Assembly: GCF_014200495.1 (NCBI RefSeq)
Contig: NZ_JACHBY010000003.1
Location: forward strand, 620,001-684,000
Length of the DNA: 64,000 nucleotides
DNA from: Mucilaginibacter geliditolerans
GTDB lineage: Bacteria; Bacteroidota; Bacteroidia; Sphingobacteriales; Sphingobacteriaceae
Direction: 5' to 3'
The position numbers were made by a program, and so were the translations under genes. Below the pieces are notes generated by a model. The model made no database searches, was not told where the DNA came from, and saw nothing but the letters and a program-made list of their open reading frames with translations. Positions 15,780 through 24,701 of this stretch are shown piece by piece. Numbering within the stretch: the stretch's first letter is position 1; each line of letters starts with the position of its first letter.

Positions 15780-15807
15780 AAGACCGGTGAGTTAAATTAC
15801 CGGTCTT
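15780..15807. terminator. bidirectional terminator between convergent genes
   Basis: Perfect 9-bp stem AAGACCGGT / ACCGGTCTT around a 10-nt loop, preceded by an A-run and followed by T-rich sequence. It serves the His-rich peptide gene on plus and the BlaR1-like gene on minus. Confidence 0.8.
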
Positions 15808-15825
15808 CTTTGTTTTAGTACTACT

Positions 15826-17574
15826 TTATCGCAGGACATTTTCAGATGTTATTGAAACGTCTCCAGTTTTCTTATTTGCTTTAATGCAGATAGCATATTT
15901 TGTGCCTGTCATTTTAGTTATATCATAATTTGCGGATGCAAAGGCATTAGTTTTTTTAGACTTTATAGATATTTTTATCGCCATCATAGTTCCGGAATCA
16001 GTGAGTGATCTCCCTCCAACTTTCCCTTTAATATCTAATAGGAATCCGTTGTCACTAAATTGTTTATAAGCGGCTTCATAATCCATCGGATTATATTTGT
16101 TATTGGGAACGATGACAAATATAATTTCATTATCGTCAGGAGGAATCACCGAGCCTTGAATCATTGTTGGTTGTGCGCTTGTAAATACATTAGGTTTCAT
16201 TTTTATTACTACCGCGCCGTATTTGGCTTCAACACCGTATTGCGTTACCGCATCGTTGCTCCTTAGTACATTTATCGAATCTATTTTTGCAGCCTCAAGC
16301 CCTTTAACTTTATAATCTCCCTTTGCAAATACTTTATTATTCCCACTAATAATTACATATATAGCTTTATGAAGGTTCAGCTCTCCTTTCGATTTTAACT
16401 GAATATAGTTTCCCCGTAAAGTGTCGTTTTGATTAATTAACCTTGCTGCTCCATATAATGTTATAGCGTTATTTTTATGATTGACTATGGTTGAGTCATT
16501 AGCGCTCACTGTAAAATCATTTTTGTGATGACTAAATAAAGGAGTATCTATTGCTTGGGAAATACGTGTAGTATCGTCTGATTTTACAATTGTTTTCTGA
16601 TGCGTGACAGGAACAATAATTTGGGGTTTAATATTGCTCACTAATACTTTAGGTAAAACTTTTTTCACAAATGATGAGATAGTTTTGCTATTTAATTCAG
16701 CCTTTGAAGCTGTAAATACCAACGCCAATAGAATAACTAAAGGGCATAATATTATGTAGCGGGTAACCTGCGCTTTTGAAGATCGTTTTTTGTTCATCAT
16801 CAGTATTCGTTTTTTAATGGTTAAAAAATTGAAATTATTTACAATGGCACTGCTTTGTTTTAGGTTACTTACCCTTATTAAGCTATACTGGTAGGCTTTT
16901 TCATCTATACCGCTTTGTAATATTTTGCGGTCGGTAATAAATTCCAGGTTTTCTTTTACCGCCCTTTTCATGAGCCATACGCCCGGGTTAAACCAGTAGA
17001 ATACGGTGCTTAACTCAGCCAAAAGCACATCCAGCGTATGCCATTGCTCTACATGTACCTGTTCGTGTTTAATGATCGACTGCAGCTCGTCAGACTGATG
17101 ATTTTCCGGGTTAAGATAAATGGCTTGCCAGAACGAAAATGGGTTTGTGTTATCCTTTACCGATCTATATGGCTGCCCATTGTAATTAGCCAAATTGGAG
17201 TCTTTATGTACTTTATACAGCGAAATGAATTGGACAGCTAAACGAGCAGTCATGAATACAACACCTATCCAAAATAGTGTGAGGGGTATTTGCCAATAAT
17301 CAAATGTTGTGATGATTTTAGTTTGTGTAATAATAGGGGCCACTGTTTGCCAATCAGGTACTATTATTATTAACTGCCTGCTCAATGCTTCGTGTTTGGC
17401 AAATAAGCCGGGTAGATCAATAAATGGATAAATTGATGAAAACAGGATGCCAAAGGCCAGGAAGAAACGGTTTAAATAATAAAATGTTAACCGTCTTAAC
17501 AAGAAGCGATAGGTTAGGTAAAATAGGCAGAGCGCTACATTTACTTTTAATAAATAAACTATTAAAGCCGGCAT
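15826..17574 (-). CDS. BlaR1/M56-family membrane metallopeptidase sensor, 582 aa
   Basis: The N-terminal M56 domain has transmembrane helices near residues 3-20, 36-52 and 95-115 and the zinc motif HEQVH (His170). A further helix (TRYIILCPLVILLALVFTAS) leads to a periplasmic C-terminal half. That half ends with a TonB-dependent-receptor plug-like stretch: IDSINVLRSNDAVTQYGV then KYGAVVIKM. By analogy with BlaR1 it would cleave its partner repressor on sensing an envelope signal, but it lacks an obvious penicillin-binding domain, so the signal is probably not a beta-lactam. It starts 2 bp after the BlaI-like gene. Confidence 0.9.
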   Translation of the reverse strand: MPALIVYLLKVNVALCLFYLTYRFLLRRLTFYYLNRFFLAFGILFSSIYPFIDLPGLFAKHEALSRQLIIIVPDWQTVAPIITQTKIITTFDYWQIPLTLFWIGVVFMTARLAVQFISLYKVHKDSNLANYNGQPYRSVKDNTNPFSFWQAIYLNPENHQSDELQSIIKHEQVHVEQWHTLDVLLAELSTVFYWFNPGVWLMKRAVKENLEFITDRKILQSGIDEKAYQYSLIRVSNLKQSSAIVNNFNFLTIKKRILMMNKKRSSKAQVTRYIILCPLVILLALVFTASKAELNSKTISSFVKKVLPKVLVSNIKPQIIVPVTHQKTIVKSDDTTRISQAIDTPLFSHHKNDFTVSANDSTIVNHKNNAITLYGAARLINQNDTLRGNYIQLKSKGELNLHKAIYVIISGNNKVFAKGDYKVKGLEAAKIDSINVLRSNDAVTQYGVEAKYGAVVIKMKPNVFTSAQPTMIQGSVIPPDDNEIIFVIVPNNKYNPMDYEAAYKQFSDNGFLLDIKGKVGGRSLTDSGTMMAIKISIKSKKTNAFASANYDITKMTGTKYAICIKANKKTGDVSITSENVLR

Positions 17575-17576
17575 GG

Positions 17577-17942
17577 TTATTTTGATTTACGGTTTTCAAT
17601 AAGGTTAATGATCTCCTTTAATTCATCTGCGCTGATGTGCTCCTCTTTGGCAAAAAATTCAACCAGATCTTTATAAGAATTTTTAAAATAATCACTCACA
17701 AAGCCATTCATAAATTTCTTTTTATACTCCTCGGCCTTTATAAGCGGAGAGTAACGGTAAGAGTTGGCCAGCTTTTCACTTTTTAAAAAACCCTTCTTTT
17801 CCAGGTTCTTTATGGTGGATGCGAGTGTGGTATAAGGTGGTTTAGGTTCCTGCAGTTCATCTAAAAACTCTTTTATGAACCCCTGGTTAAGTTTCCACAC
17901 TACCAGCATTACTTCTTCTTCCTGTTGCGATAATTTTTCCAT
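17577..17942 (-). CDS. BlaI/MecI/CopY-family repressor, 121 aa
   Basis: Winged-helix repressor: MEKLSQQEEEVMLVVWKLNQG and PPYTTLASTIKNLEKKGFLKSEK form the DNA-binding domain, and the C-terminal helices (EFFAKEEHISADELKEIINLIENR) form the dimerisation part. It is 2 bp upstream of the M56 peptidase gene. The pair is expected to be self-regulated: the repressor sits on its own promoter until the peptidase cleaves it. A palindromic operator overlaps the promoter at 17961-17990. Confidence 0.95.
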   Translation of the reverse strand: MEKLSQQEEEVMLVVWKLNQGFIKEFLDELQEPKPPYTTLASTIKNLEKKGFLKSEKLANSYRYSPLIKAEEYKKKFMNGFVSDYFKNSYKDLVEFFAKEEHISADELKEIINLIENRKSK

Positions 17943-17960
17943 CTTGTTACTAACTTATCG

Positions 17961-17990
17961 TAAATCTACGAAATATTCGTAATTGACAAA
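17961..17990 (-). promoter_or_regulatory. promoter with palindromic operator for the BlaI-BlaR1 pair
   Basis: On the minus strand TTTG (17990-17987), an 18-bp spacer and TAGATTTA (17968-17961) form a near-consensus promoter. A perfect palindrome with 6-bp arms, TACGAA-ATA-TTCGTA (17967-17981), fills the spacer next to the -7 box. A related half-site (TTATCGTAAA) lies just downstream. This fits autorepression. Confidence 0.7.
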
Positions 17991-18086
17991 ATTATTTAAC
18001 AAATTTTAACCGCTATCCTAAAAAATATTACTGGTAATCTTAATTTTACTATTTCAAAAAGATAAACGCACACTAAACCATTAGTT

Positions 18087-18932
18087 ATGAACATAGCAGT
18101 TAATCAATCCACTCAAGCCCATGCAGAAGCCTTTAGAGCGCTTCACCTGCGTACGGGTATATTTGTTGTCCCAAATCCCTGGGATGCAGGCTCTGCTAAA
18201 GTATTTGAAAGCCTGGGTTTTAAAGCACTGGCAACTACCAGCGGGGGTGTTGCCTTTTCATTTGGCAGAGCTGATGGGGTAAGTGGTGTAAGCCGTGATG
18301 AGGCCCTGCAAAATGCAAAAGATATTATAAACGCGACTAATTTACCGGTATCAGCCGATCTGGAGAACGGCTATGGCGATAGTCCCGAAGCTTGTGCCGA
18401 AACTATTTTACTGGCAGGTAAAACCGGCCTTGCCGGAGGGTCTATTGAGGATGCTACAGGTAACCCACTGAATCCGATATATACGTTTGAGCATGCTGTT
18501 GAACGTGTAAAGGCTGCAATAAAGGCTGCGCATAGCCTCCCTTATCCGTTTACGTTAACAGCCAGGGCTGAGAACCTGCTCCACGGCAAGATGGATTTAA
18601 AGGACACTATACGCCGTTTAGAGGCATTTGCCGATGCCGGCGCAGATGTGTTGTTTGCCCCCGGTTTAAAAACACTTGAAGATATGGAAACAGTAGTAAA
18701 GGCCGTGGCCCCGCGCCCTGTTAATGTAATAATGGGGTTTCCGGGCAGTAACATCACACTTGATATGCTTGAAGATATTGGCGTTAAAAGAGTTAGTGTT
18801 GGTTCGGCATTGCTGCGTGCTGCCTATGGCGCTTTTTTCCGCGGTGCGGAAGAGATCATGCAAAAAGGCACATTTACGTTTGCAAACGATGCCAAGCCTT
18901 ATGCGGAGATAAATGAATTATTTAAACGGTAG
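18087..18932 (+). CDS. isocitrate lyase / PEP mutase family protein, 281 aa
   Basis: TIM-barrel enzyme of the ICL/PEPM superfamily. Visible motifs are VVPNPWDAGSAKVFESLGF, SADLENGYGD (metal-binding Asp/Glu), GGSIEDATG and FTLTARAENLLHG. Members cleave or form C-C or C-P bonds on oxaloacetate-like substrates. The usual KKCGH-type cysteine loop of isocitrate and methylisocitrate lyase is not seen, so true ICL activity is unlikely. Monocistronic, divergent from the BlaI-like gene. The exact reaction cannot be assigned from sequence. Confidence 0.88.
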   Translation: MNIAVNQSTQAHAEAFRALHLRTGIFVVPNPWDAGSAKVFESLGFKALATTSGGVAFSFGRADGVSGVSRDEALQNAKDIINATNLPVSADLENGYGDSPEACAETILLAGKTGLAGGSIEDATGNPLNPIYTFEHAVERVKAAIKAAHSLPYPFTLTARAENLLHGKMDLKDTIRRLEAFADAGADVLFAPGLKTLEDMETVVKAVAPRPVNVIMGFPGSNITLDMLEDIGVKRVSVGSALLRAAYGAFFRGAEEIMQKGTFTFANDAKPYAEINELFKR

Positions 18933-18981
18933 AAAGTTACAAACTTTCTTTATCTGTAGGCTTAAGTCACAGACTTAAGCC
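18931..18981. repeat. two tandem 3-nt-loop hairpins
   Basis: Perfect arms AGAAAGTT / AACTTTCT (18931-18938, 18942-18949) and GGCTTAAGTC / GACTTAAGCC (18959-18968, 18972-18981), both with loop ACA. They follow the stop of the ICL/PEPM gene. A matching pair sits on the other side of the terminator at 18996-19038. Confidence 0.8.
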
Positions 18982-18995
18982 AGTATCAATATTTG

Positions 18996-19038
18996 AAAAG
19001 CAAAAAGGGTGATCCAATGGATCACCCTTTTTGCTTTT
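18996..19038. terminator. long bidirectional terminator
   Basis: A perfect 20-bp stem with loop AAT: the left arm is 18996-19015 and the right arm 19019-19038. The core GGGTGATCC / GGATCACCC is flanked by A-runs and T-runs. It separates convergent transcripts of the ICL/PEPM gene and infB. Confidence 0.9.
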
Positions 19039-19049
19039 ATTCCTATACT

Positions 19050-19100
19050 GGTTTCAGTTTATAACTGAAACCCCGGATATAGTCAGTTTGTAACTGACTA
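19050..19100. repeat. two tandem 3-nt-loop hairpins, infB side
   Basis: Perfect arms GGTTTCAGTT / AACTGAAACC (19050-19059, 19063-19072, loop TAT) and TAGTCAGTT / AACTGACTA (19080-19088, 19092-19100, loop TGT). The last ends at the base before the infB stop codon. The four hairpins around the terminator differ in arm sequence but share the same architecture. Confidence 0.8.
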
Positions 19101-22100
19101 TTATAACTTCCTTTTTACTTCAACATTTTCGTAAGCTTCAACAATGTCGCCTACTTCAATATTATTAAAGTTCTGGATATTTAAACCGCACTCGTAGTTA
19201 GCGTTAACTTCCTTAACATCGTCTTTAAAGCGTTTTAATGAAGCCAGTTCGCCGGTGTAAATTACCACACCCTCGCGGATGATACGTATTTTACTATTAC
19301 GGGTGATCTTACCATCAAGTACCATACAACCTGCAATTGTACCAACCTTGCTGATTTTGAATGTTTCACGTATCTCAACGTTAGCCACGATCTTCTCTTC
19401 AAATGTTGGCGCAAGCATACCTTCCATCGCTGCCTTAATTTCATTTATGGCGTCATAAATGATAGAGTAAAGCCTGATATCGATCTGCTCAGCCTCGGCC
19501 AGCTTACGGGCACTTCCTGACGGACGAACCTGGAAACCAATGATGATCGCATCAGATGCAGAAGCCAGCAATACATCAGATTCTGATATCTGACCAACTG
19601 CCTTCGATATGATGTTAACCTGTATCTGCTCGGTTGAAAGTTTCAGTAATGAATCAGACAATGCTTCGATTGATCCATCCACGTCACCCTTAACAATAAT
19701 ATTAAGTTCCTTAAAGTTACCAACTGCCAAACGACGGCCGATCTCATCAAGTGTGATGTGTTTTTGTGTACGTAAGCCTTGTTCACGCTGTAATTGTAAA
19801 CGTTTGTTCGCAATTTCACGTGCTTCAACTTCGCTTTCTAATACGTTGAACTTATCACCCGCGGTAGGTGCGCCCTGCATGCCCAGCACCTGTACCGGTG
19901 TTGATGGCCCTGCAGATTCAACCCTTTGTCCGCGTTCATTAGTTAACGCTTTAACACGTCCGCTGTAACAGCCTGCTAATATCGGGTCGCCCACTTTTAA
20001 GCGGCCTGCCTGTACCAATATGGTGGTAACAATACCACGGCCTTTATCAAGTGCAGCTTCAATAACAGTACCAACGGCACGTTTATTAGGGTTAGCTTTA
20101 AGTTCTAACAGCTCAGCCTCAAGCAATACTTTTTCCAATAACAGTTCAACATTCAGGCCTGTTTTGGCTGATATTTCCTGCGACTGGTATTTACCGCCCC
20201 ACTCTTCAACCAAAATATTCATGGCTGATAGTTGCTCTCGTATTTTATCCGCGTTAGCGCCCGGCCTGTCAATTTTATTGAAAGCGAAGATGATTGGTGC
20301 GCCTGCAGCCTGCGCATGGTTTATGGCCTCGCGGGTTTGTGGCATCACGCTATCGTCAGCGGCAATTACTATAATTACAATATCTGTTACCTGAGCACCC
20401 CTTGCACGCATGGCGGTAAACGCCTCGTGGCCCGGTGTATCCAGGAATGTGATCTTTCCTTTATCGCCTGGTAAAGTAACCTCATAGGCACCAATGTGCT
20501 GGGTTATACCACCTGCTTCGCCGCCTATTACGTTTGTTTTACGTATAAAATCAAGCAATGATGTTTTACCGTGGTCAACGTGGCCCATTATGGTTACGAT
20601 TGGCGCACGCGGAACAAGATCGGCAGGATTATCAGGCGTGTCAAGACTGCCTTCTTCATCCTGTGGTTTCACAAACTCAATCTGGTAACCAAACTCATCA
20701 GCCACAATAGCCAGCGTTTCCGCGTCAAGCCTTTGGTTAATGGAAACGAACATACCCAAACTCATACAAGTTGAGATGATCTGTGTTACCGGCACATCCA
20801 TCATCGCTGCCAGCTCATTAGCTGTAACAAATTCGGTAGCCTTTAATACTTTTGATTGTGATTCCTGTTCTAATGCCAGTTCTTCGGCTGTTGCAGCTAC
20901 ATCATCGCGTTTTTGGCGGCGGAATTTTGCACGTTGTGCAAATTTACCCGACTTACCAGCACCGCTTAAACGTGCTAAAGTTGCCTTAATCTGGTCTTGT
21001 ATATCTTTTTCCGATGGCTCTTCCTTAGGAGTTGAACTATGCGGAGGATTGTTTCTGTTATTCCTGAAATCAGGGCGATTACTACCACCATGTCCCTGGC
21101 CACCGCCAGCTTGCGGGTTATTACCCCTGTTCCTGAAATCAGGACGATTAGGGTTTATAGGATGTGCAGGTGCCTGGCCGGCTGGCGGATTCTGGCCTTG
21201 ACCCTGGCCCTGGTGGTTTCCACCACCCTGACCTTGCTGGTTATTATTACCACCGCCCTGGTTGTCTTTACGCTTTCTTTTGCGTTTATGGTCTGCCTGG
21301 CTGTTTGATGATGATGCTACCGGGTTACGTTTTGGCGGTGTTACCGGTAATTGTATCTTACCAATAACATTCGGGCCTGTTAAACGCTCGGCTTTTGCGC
21401 GTATTACTTCATCGTCCTGTACTTCTTCAACTACAGGCGCAGGTGCTTCAGCAGCAGCTTGCGGTGTTTCAACAACGGGAGTTACCGGTGCGGCAGGTGC
21501 CTGTACTACAACAGGTGCAGGAACAGGTTCTGGTGTCGGTGTTTCAACTTTTGGCGTTTCCGGAACTACTTCCTTCTTCACTTCAGCTACAGGCTCTGGC
21601 TGTTTTACTTCTTGTTTTGTCTCAGGAGCCGGTGCCGGGATTGGTGCAGGAGCAGGAGCTGGTGCCGGGGCAACAACTTCCTTTTTAACCTCAACGGGTT
21701 CTTTCTTATCACCAAACTGTGGTTTTGCGAAAGGATTGCCAAGGTCAATCTTGCCAACTATTTTCACACCCGGTAAAGTTTCGGCACTGGTTTCCTCAAC
21801 CTTTTTAGGTTCAGGTTCCGGTGCTTTTGGCTTTTCGGTAGGGTGCGGCGCATAGTTGCCTGCATTTTTGATCAGTATTTCCTCGTTCTCAAAATCCCTT
21901 GACCTACGGAACTCAGCAGGTTTTTCAGCCTGTCCGGGTTCGTCCTTCCTGATTTTGCCGATACTGATCTGTTTGGCTTCTTCTTTAATACTTTTGTCAA
22001 AAGCAAACTCCTTTAACAAAGCATTGTACATGTCGTTATCCAGCTTGGCCATCGGCTGTTTCTCTACCTTATAGCCTTTGGTAGCTAAAAAATCGACAAT

Positions 22101-22166
22101 GGTACCCATACCAATGTTCAGCTCTTTTACTGCTTTAAATAACTTTATAGATTTGTCTTCTGACAT
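19101..22166 (-). CDS. infB: translation initiation factor IF-2, 1021 aa
   Basis: Brings fMet-tRNA to the 30S subunit and promotes subunit joining. An N-terminal helical domain is followed by a very long low-complexity linker: Ala/Pro/Glu-rich to about residue 270, then Gly/Asn/Gln-rich to about 385. A conserved IF2_N domain precedes the GTPase domain, with GHVDHGKTS near residue 525, DTPGHEAF and NKIDRPGA. Domains II, III and C2 complete the C-terminus. The protein is longer than E. coli IF-2 because of the linker. Last gene of rimP-nusA-infB. The GC-rich linker gives long antisense open frames that are not genes. Confidence 0.98.
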   Translation of the reverse strand: MSEDKSIKLFKAVKELNIGMGTIVDFLATKGYKVEKQPMAKLDNDMYNALLKEFAFDKSIKEEAKQISIGKIRKDEPGQAEKPAEFRRSRDFENEEILIKNAGNYAPHPTEKPKAPEPEPKKVEETSAETLPGVKIVGKIDLGNPFAKPQFGDKKEPVEVKKEVVAPAPAPAPAPIPAPAPETKQEVKQPEPVAEVKKEVVPETPKVETPTPEPVPAPVVVQAPAAPVTPVVETPQAAAEAPAPVVEEVQDDEVIRAKAERLTGPNVIGKIQLPVTPPKRNPVASSSNSQADHKRKRKRKDNQGGGNNNQQGQGGGNHQGQGQGQNPPAGQAPAHPINPNRPDFRNRGNNPQAGGGQGHGGSNRPDFRNNRNNPPHSSTPKEEPSEKDIQDQIKATLARLSGAGKSGKFAQRAKFRRQKRDDVAATAEELALEQESQSKVLKATEFVTANELAAMMDVPVTQIISTCMSLGMFVSINQRLDAETLAIVADEFGYQIEFVKPQDEEGSLDTPDNPADLVPRAPIVTIMGHVDHGKTSLLDFIRKTNVIGGEAGGITQHIGAYEVTLPGDKGKITFLDTPGHEAFTAMRARGAQVTDIVIIVIAADDSVMPQTREAINHAQAAGAPIIFAFNKIDRPGANADKIREQLSAMNILVEEWGGKYQSQEISAKTGLNVELLLEKVLLEAELLELKANPNKRAVGTVIEAALDKGRGIVTTILVQAGRLKVGDPILAGCYSGRVKALTNERGQRVESAGPSTPVQVLGMQGAPTAGDKFNVLESEVEAREIANKRLQLQREQGLRTQKHITLDEIGRRLAVGNFKELNIIVKGDVDGSIEALSDSLLKLSTEQIQVNIISKAVGQISESDVLLASASDAIIIGFQVRPSGSARKLAEAEQIDIRLYSIIYDAINEIKAAMEGMLAPTFEEKIVANVEIRETFKISKVGTIAGCMVLDGKITRNSKIRIIREGVVIYTGELASLKRFKDDVKEVNANYECGLNIQNFNNIEVGDIVEAYENVEVKRKL

Positions 22167-22225
22167 TTATTAATTTTTCTCTTCTTTATTTGTGCAAAAA
22201 TACGATTTTAATTTTGCTTTTATCT

Positions 22226-23461
22226 TTATTCAAACTCAGCTTGCAGTATTGATAACACTTCTTTAACTGTTTCTTCTTCTAAATCGGTACGTTTAACCAA
22301 TTCGCCAACAGTTAATGCCAGTACTGATTTTGCTGTATCCAAACCAATGCGTTTAAATTCGTCAAGGATCCAGCTATCAATTTCGTCTGAGAATTCTTCG
22401 ATATCCACATCTTCATCCTGCTCATCAGCCTCGCGGTAAACATCTATTTCATAACCTGTAAGTTTACCTGCCAGTTTAATGTTATGGCCGCCACGGCCGA
22501 TTGCTAATGATACCTGATCGGGTTTTAAGTAAACCGCCGCTGTTTTTTTCTCATCATCTAACTTAATAGAAGTGATTTTAGCAGGCGATAAAGCACGCTG
22601 AATATACAACTGTAAGTTATTGGTGTAGTTGATAACGTCGATATTTTCGTTTTTCAACTCACGTACTATACCGTGTATGCGTGATCCTTTCATACCTACG
22701 CAGGCACCAACCGGGTCAATACGATCGTCATATGATTCAACCGCTACCTTAGCACGTTCACCTGGTTCACGAACAATTTTCTTGATGGTGATTAAACCAT
22801 CAAAAATTTCGGGAACTTCCAGTTCAAATAAGCGCTGTAAAAACTCAGGCGCTGTACGTGAAATGATGATCTTAGGGTTACTGTTCAGCATATCTACCTT
22901 ACTTACAACAGCTTTTACGCTATCGCCTTTTTTAAAGTAGTCGGCAGGTATCTGCTCTGATTTTGGTAATAAAAGCTCGTTGCCTTCATCATCCAATACC
23001 AAAGTTTCTTTTTTCCAAACCTGGTAAACTTCGCCGGTTACAATTTCACCAACGCGGTCTTTATATTTTTTGAAAATTTCGTCCTTTTCAAGTTCTAAAA
23101 TCTTAGAAACAAGTGTTTGGCGTGCAGCAAGTATAGCGCGGCGACCGAAACTCTCAAGCGTTATCTGCTCAATGTACTCGTCACCTACTTCCAGGTCTGC
23201 ATCCAGTTTCTTTGCTTCAGCCAATTCAATTTCCAGGTCATCATCTTCAGAGAAGCCATCTTCCATAACCACACGTGTGCGCCAAATTTCAAGGTCACCG
23301 TTATCTGTGTTTACAATCACATCGCAATTCTCATCGTTACCGTATTTTTTACGGATCATGCTCCTGAAAACGTCCTCAAGAACGCTCATCATGGTTGGCC
23401 TGTCGATGTTTTTGAAATCTTTAAATTCCTGAAAAGAATCAATTAAATTAATATTGCTCAT
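22226..23461 (-). CDS. nusA: transcription termination/antitermination factor NusA, 411 aa
   Basis: RNA polymerase-binding elongation factor. An N-terminal domain is followed by an S1 domain (about residues 130-200), then KH1 and KH2 with GACVGMKGSRIHGIVRELKNE and LAIGRGGHNIKLAGKLTG. A short acidic C-terminal extension ends in a single HhH-like segment. It lacks the two C-terminal acidic repeats of E. coli NusA, as usual outside proteobacteria. It lies between rimP and infB; NusA may also act on the terminator-like hairpin in the operon leader. Confidence 0.98.
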   Translation of the reverse strand: MSNINLIDSFQEFKDFKNIDRPTMMSVLEDVFRSMIRKKYGNDENCDVIVNTDNGDLEIWRTRVVMEDGFSEDDDLEIELAEAKKLDADLEVGDEYIEQITLESFGRRAILAARQTLVSKILELEKDEIFKKYKDRVGEIVTGEVYQVWKKETLVLDDEGNELLLPKSEQIPADYFKKGDSVKAVVSKVDMLNSNPKIIISRTAPEFLQRLFELEVPEIFDGLITIKKIVREPGERAKVAVESYDDRIDPVGACVGMKGSRIHGIVRELKNENIDVINYTNNLQLYIQRALSPAKITSIKLDDEKKTAAVYLKPDQVSLAIGRGGHNIKLAGKLTGYEIDVYREADEQDEDVDIEEFSDEIDSWILDEFKRIGLDTAKSVLALTVGELVKRTDLEEETVKEVLSILQAEFE

Positions 23462-23541
23462 TTTTCATTAAATTGTTTGTTCTTACAAGGTAATGAAGCT
23501 ATCATGAGCTTGTTGTTTTATGTGGCAGCTCATGATGGTTC

Positions 23542-24006
23542 CTACTTGAATGATATTAAAACTTTTGTTTCTGTTATTTGATTAATAGGGATAACGCTTT
23601 CAATTACTTCAGCTTTTTTCCCCTTTTCCTTTATTTTTTCTTCAATCAGTATCGCGTCCTCCGTTATGGAGCTTAGCTTACCTTCTCTTTTGGTGCCATC
23701 GGCCATTTTAATAGCCAGATCGCGGTTTATATTTTTTGCGTATTGGCGTAATAATGTAAGCGGCGTATCAATCCCGGGTGATGAAACCTCTAAATTATAA
23801 GCGGTTTCAATAACACTTTCTTCTTCCAGATGAAAGCCTACATGCCTGCTTATGGCCACACAATCGCTAATCCCAATACCTTTATCGCCATCAACCAAAA
23901 TGATCAGTTTTCCGTTGGAGTGCATTTTTACATCCACTAAAAACAGATCGGGCCTGTCGGCAATCTTTTCTTCAACCAGTTCTTTTACTCTTTTTTCAAT
24001 ATTCAT
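23542..24006 (-). CDS. rimP: ribosome maturation factor RimP, 154 aa
   Basis: Needed for 30S subunit maturation. Motifs: FLVDVKMHSNGKLIILVDGDKGIGISDCVAISRH, LEVSSPGIDTPL and the C-terminal SH3-like part with REGKLSSITEDAI. First gene of the conserved rimP-nusA-infB operon. Its ATG at 24006 lies about 65 nt downstream of the predicted transcription start, with a GC-rich hairpin in between. Confidence 0.96.
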   Translation of the reverse strand: MNIEKRVKELVEEKIADRPDLFLVDVKMHSNGKLIILVDGDKGIGISDCVAISRHVGFHLEEESVIETAYNLEVSSPGIDTPLTLLRQYAKNINRDLAIKMADGTKREGKLSSITEDAILIEEKIKEKGKKAEVIESVIPINQITETKVLISFK

Positions 24007-24041
24007 TACCTGTGTTTGATAATTTGATTGATAAACTAAAA

Positions 24042-24062
24042 GAGGGGGCTAAGCGCCCCCTC
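24042..24062 (-). terminator. terminator-like hairpin in the rimP leader
   Basis: A GC-rich 8-bp stem (GAGGGGGC / GCCCCCTC, 5-nt loop), followed on the minus strand by TTTTAG and more T-rich sequence. It can end the upstream lipoprotein transcript. It also lies between the promoter at 24079-24108 and rimP, so it could act as an attenuator for rimP-nusA-infB. Confidence 0.75.
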
Positions 24063-24078
24063 GATTTTAATTTGGATG

Positions 24079-24108
24079 CAAATATACTAAATTTTATTAG
24101 AGTTGCAA
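24079..24108 (-). promoter_or_regulatory. consensus promoter of rimP-nusA-infB
   Basis: Minus strand: TTG (24108-24106), exactly 19 bp, then TATATTTG (24086-24079). Both boxes and the spacing match the Bacteroidetes consensus. Expected start of transcription is near 24073, about 10 nt before the leader hairpin. Confidence 0.8.
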
Positions 24109-24113
24109 AGCGG

Positions 24114-24533
24114 TTATTGCTTAAAAATCAAATCTGTATATGTGGGTTTACCTAATTTTTTGTGCTGCTTAATATCCTCCCATATGCTGCTGCCTTGTGC
24201 ATAGTGATAATAGCGTGCAAAATAGGTTTGGTGATTCAGGAATGGCGTATCAGGCGTAAATACAACTGTGCTATCAGTAACCAGGTATTTGCCGGGCTGC
24301 GGCTTCTGAAAATCTATCATATCGGTATCAGCGGGCATGCGGTAAACGGGGATCAAGCTTTGCCAACTGGCGGTTGAGGTATCCTGGTTGATTTCCTGTA
24401 CGGTGGTGTAGTCCAGTCCGGTAAATTTGAGCGAGCGGTTATTATTGATGAGGCTGATGCGTACAACGGGCAGTTTAGGTTTTGAGGTACAACCCAAACA
24501 GATCAGCAATAATAACAGCGCGGCTTTTTTCAT
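24114..24533 (-). CDS. hypothetical lipoprotein, 139 aa
   Basis: Signal peptide MKKAALLLLLICLGC with lipobox LICLGC (lipidated Cys15), so it is probably anchored in a membrane on the periplasmic side. The mature part is beta-rich with no recognised domain. It includes VVFTPDTPFLNHQTYFARYYHYAQGSSIWED-like aromatic-rich sequence near the C-terminus. It ends 6 bp before the -33 element of the rimP promoter. Function unknown. Confidence 0.7.
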   Translation of the reverse strand: MKKAALLLLLICLGCTSKPKLPVVRISLINNNRSLKFTGLDYTTVQEINQDTSTASWQSLIPVYRMPADTDMIDFQKPQPGKYLVTDSTVVFTPDTPFLNHQTYFARYYHYAQGSSIWEDIKQHKKLGKPTYTDLIFKQ

Positions 24534-24701
24534 TTTTTTGGGACAGGATACTATAACAAAGTTGCTATGATTTGTGATAATAAAAAATTAAAACTTGTAA
24601 TAGGCTATTTTAAGGTTAAATCTATTTTAGTGAATAGTTTAATGGACATAGCTATAGGTCGTTGCTGAAAATTGTTGATGAGGATAGGGAAATAAAAATA
24701 A

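Noticed and set aside
21262..21855. 197-residue plus-strand open frame opposite infB
   Set aside because: It is the complement of the low-complexity Ala/Pro/Gly linker of IF-2. The Thr/Gly/Ser-rich translation reflects base bias, and the IF-2 frame is certain.
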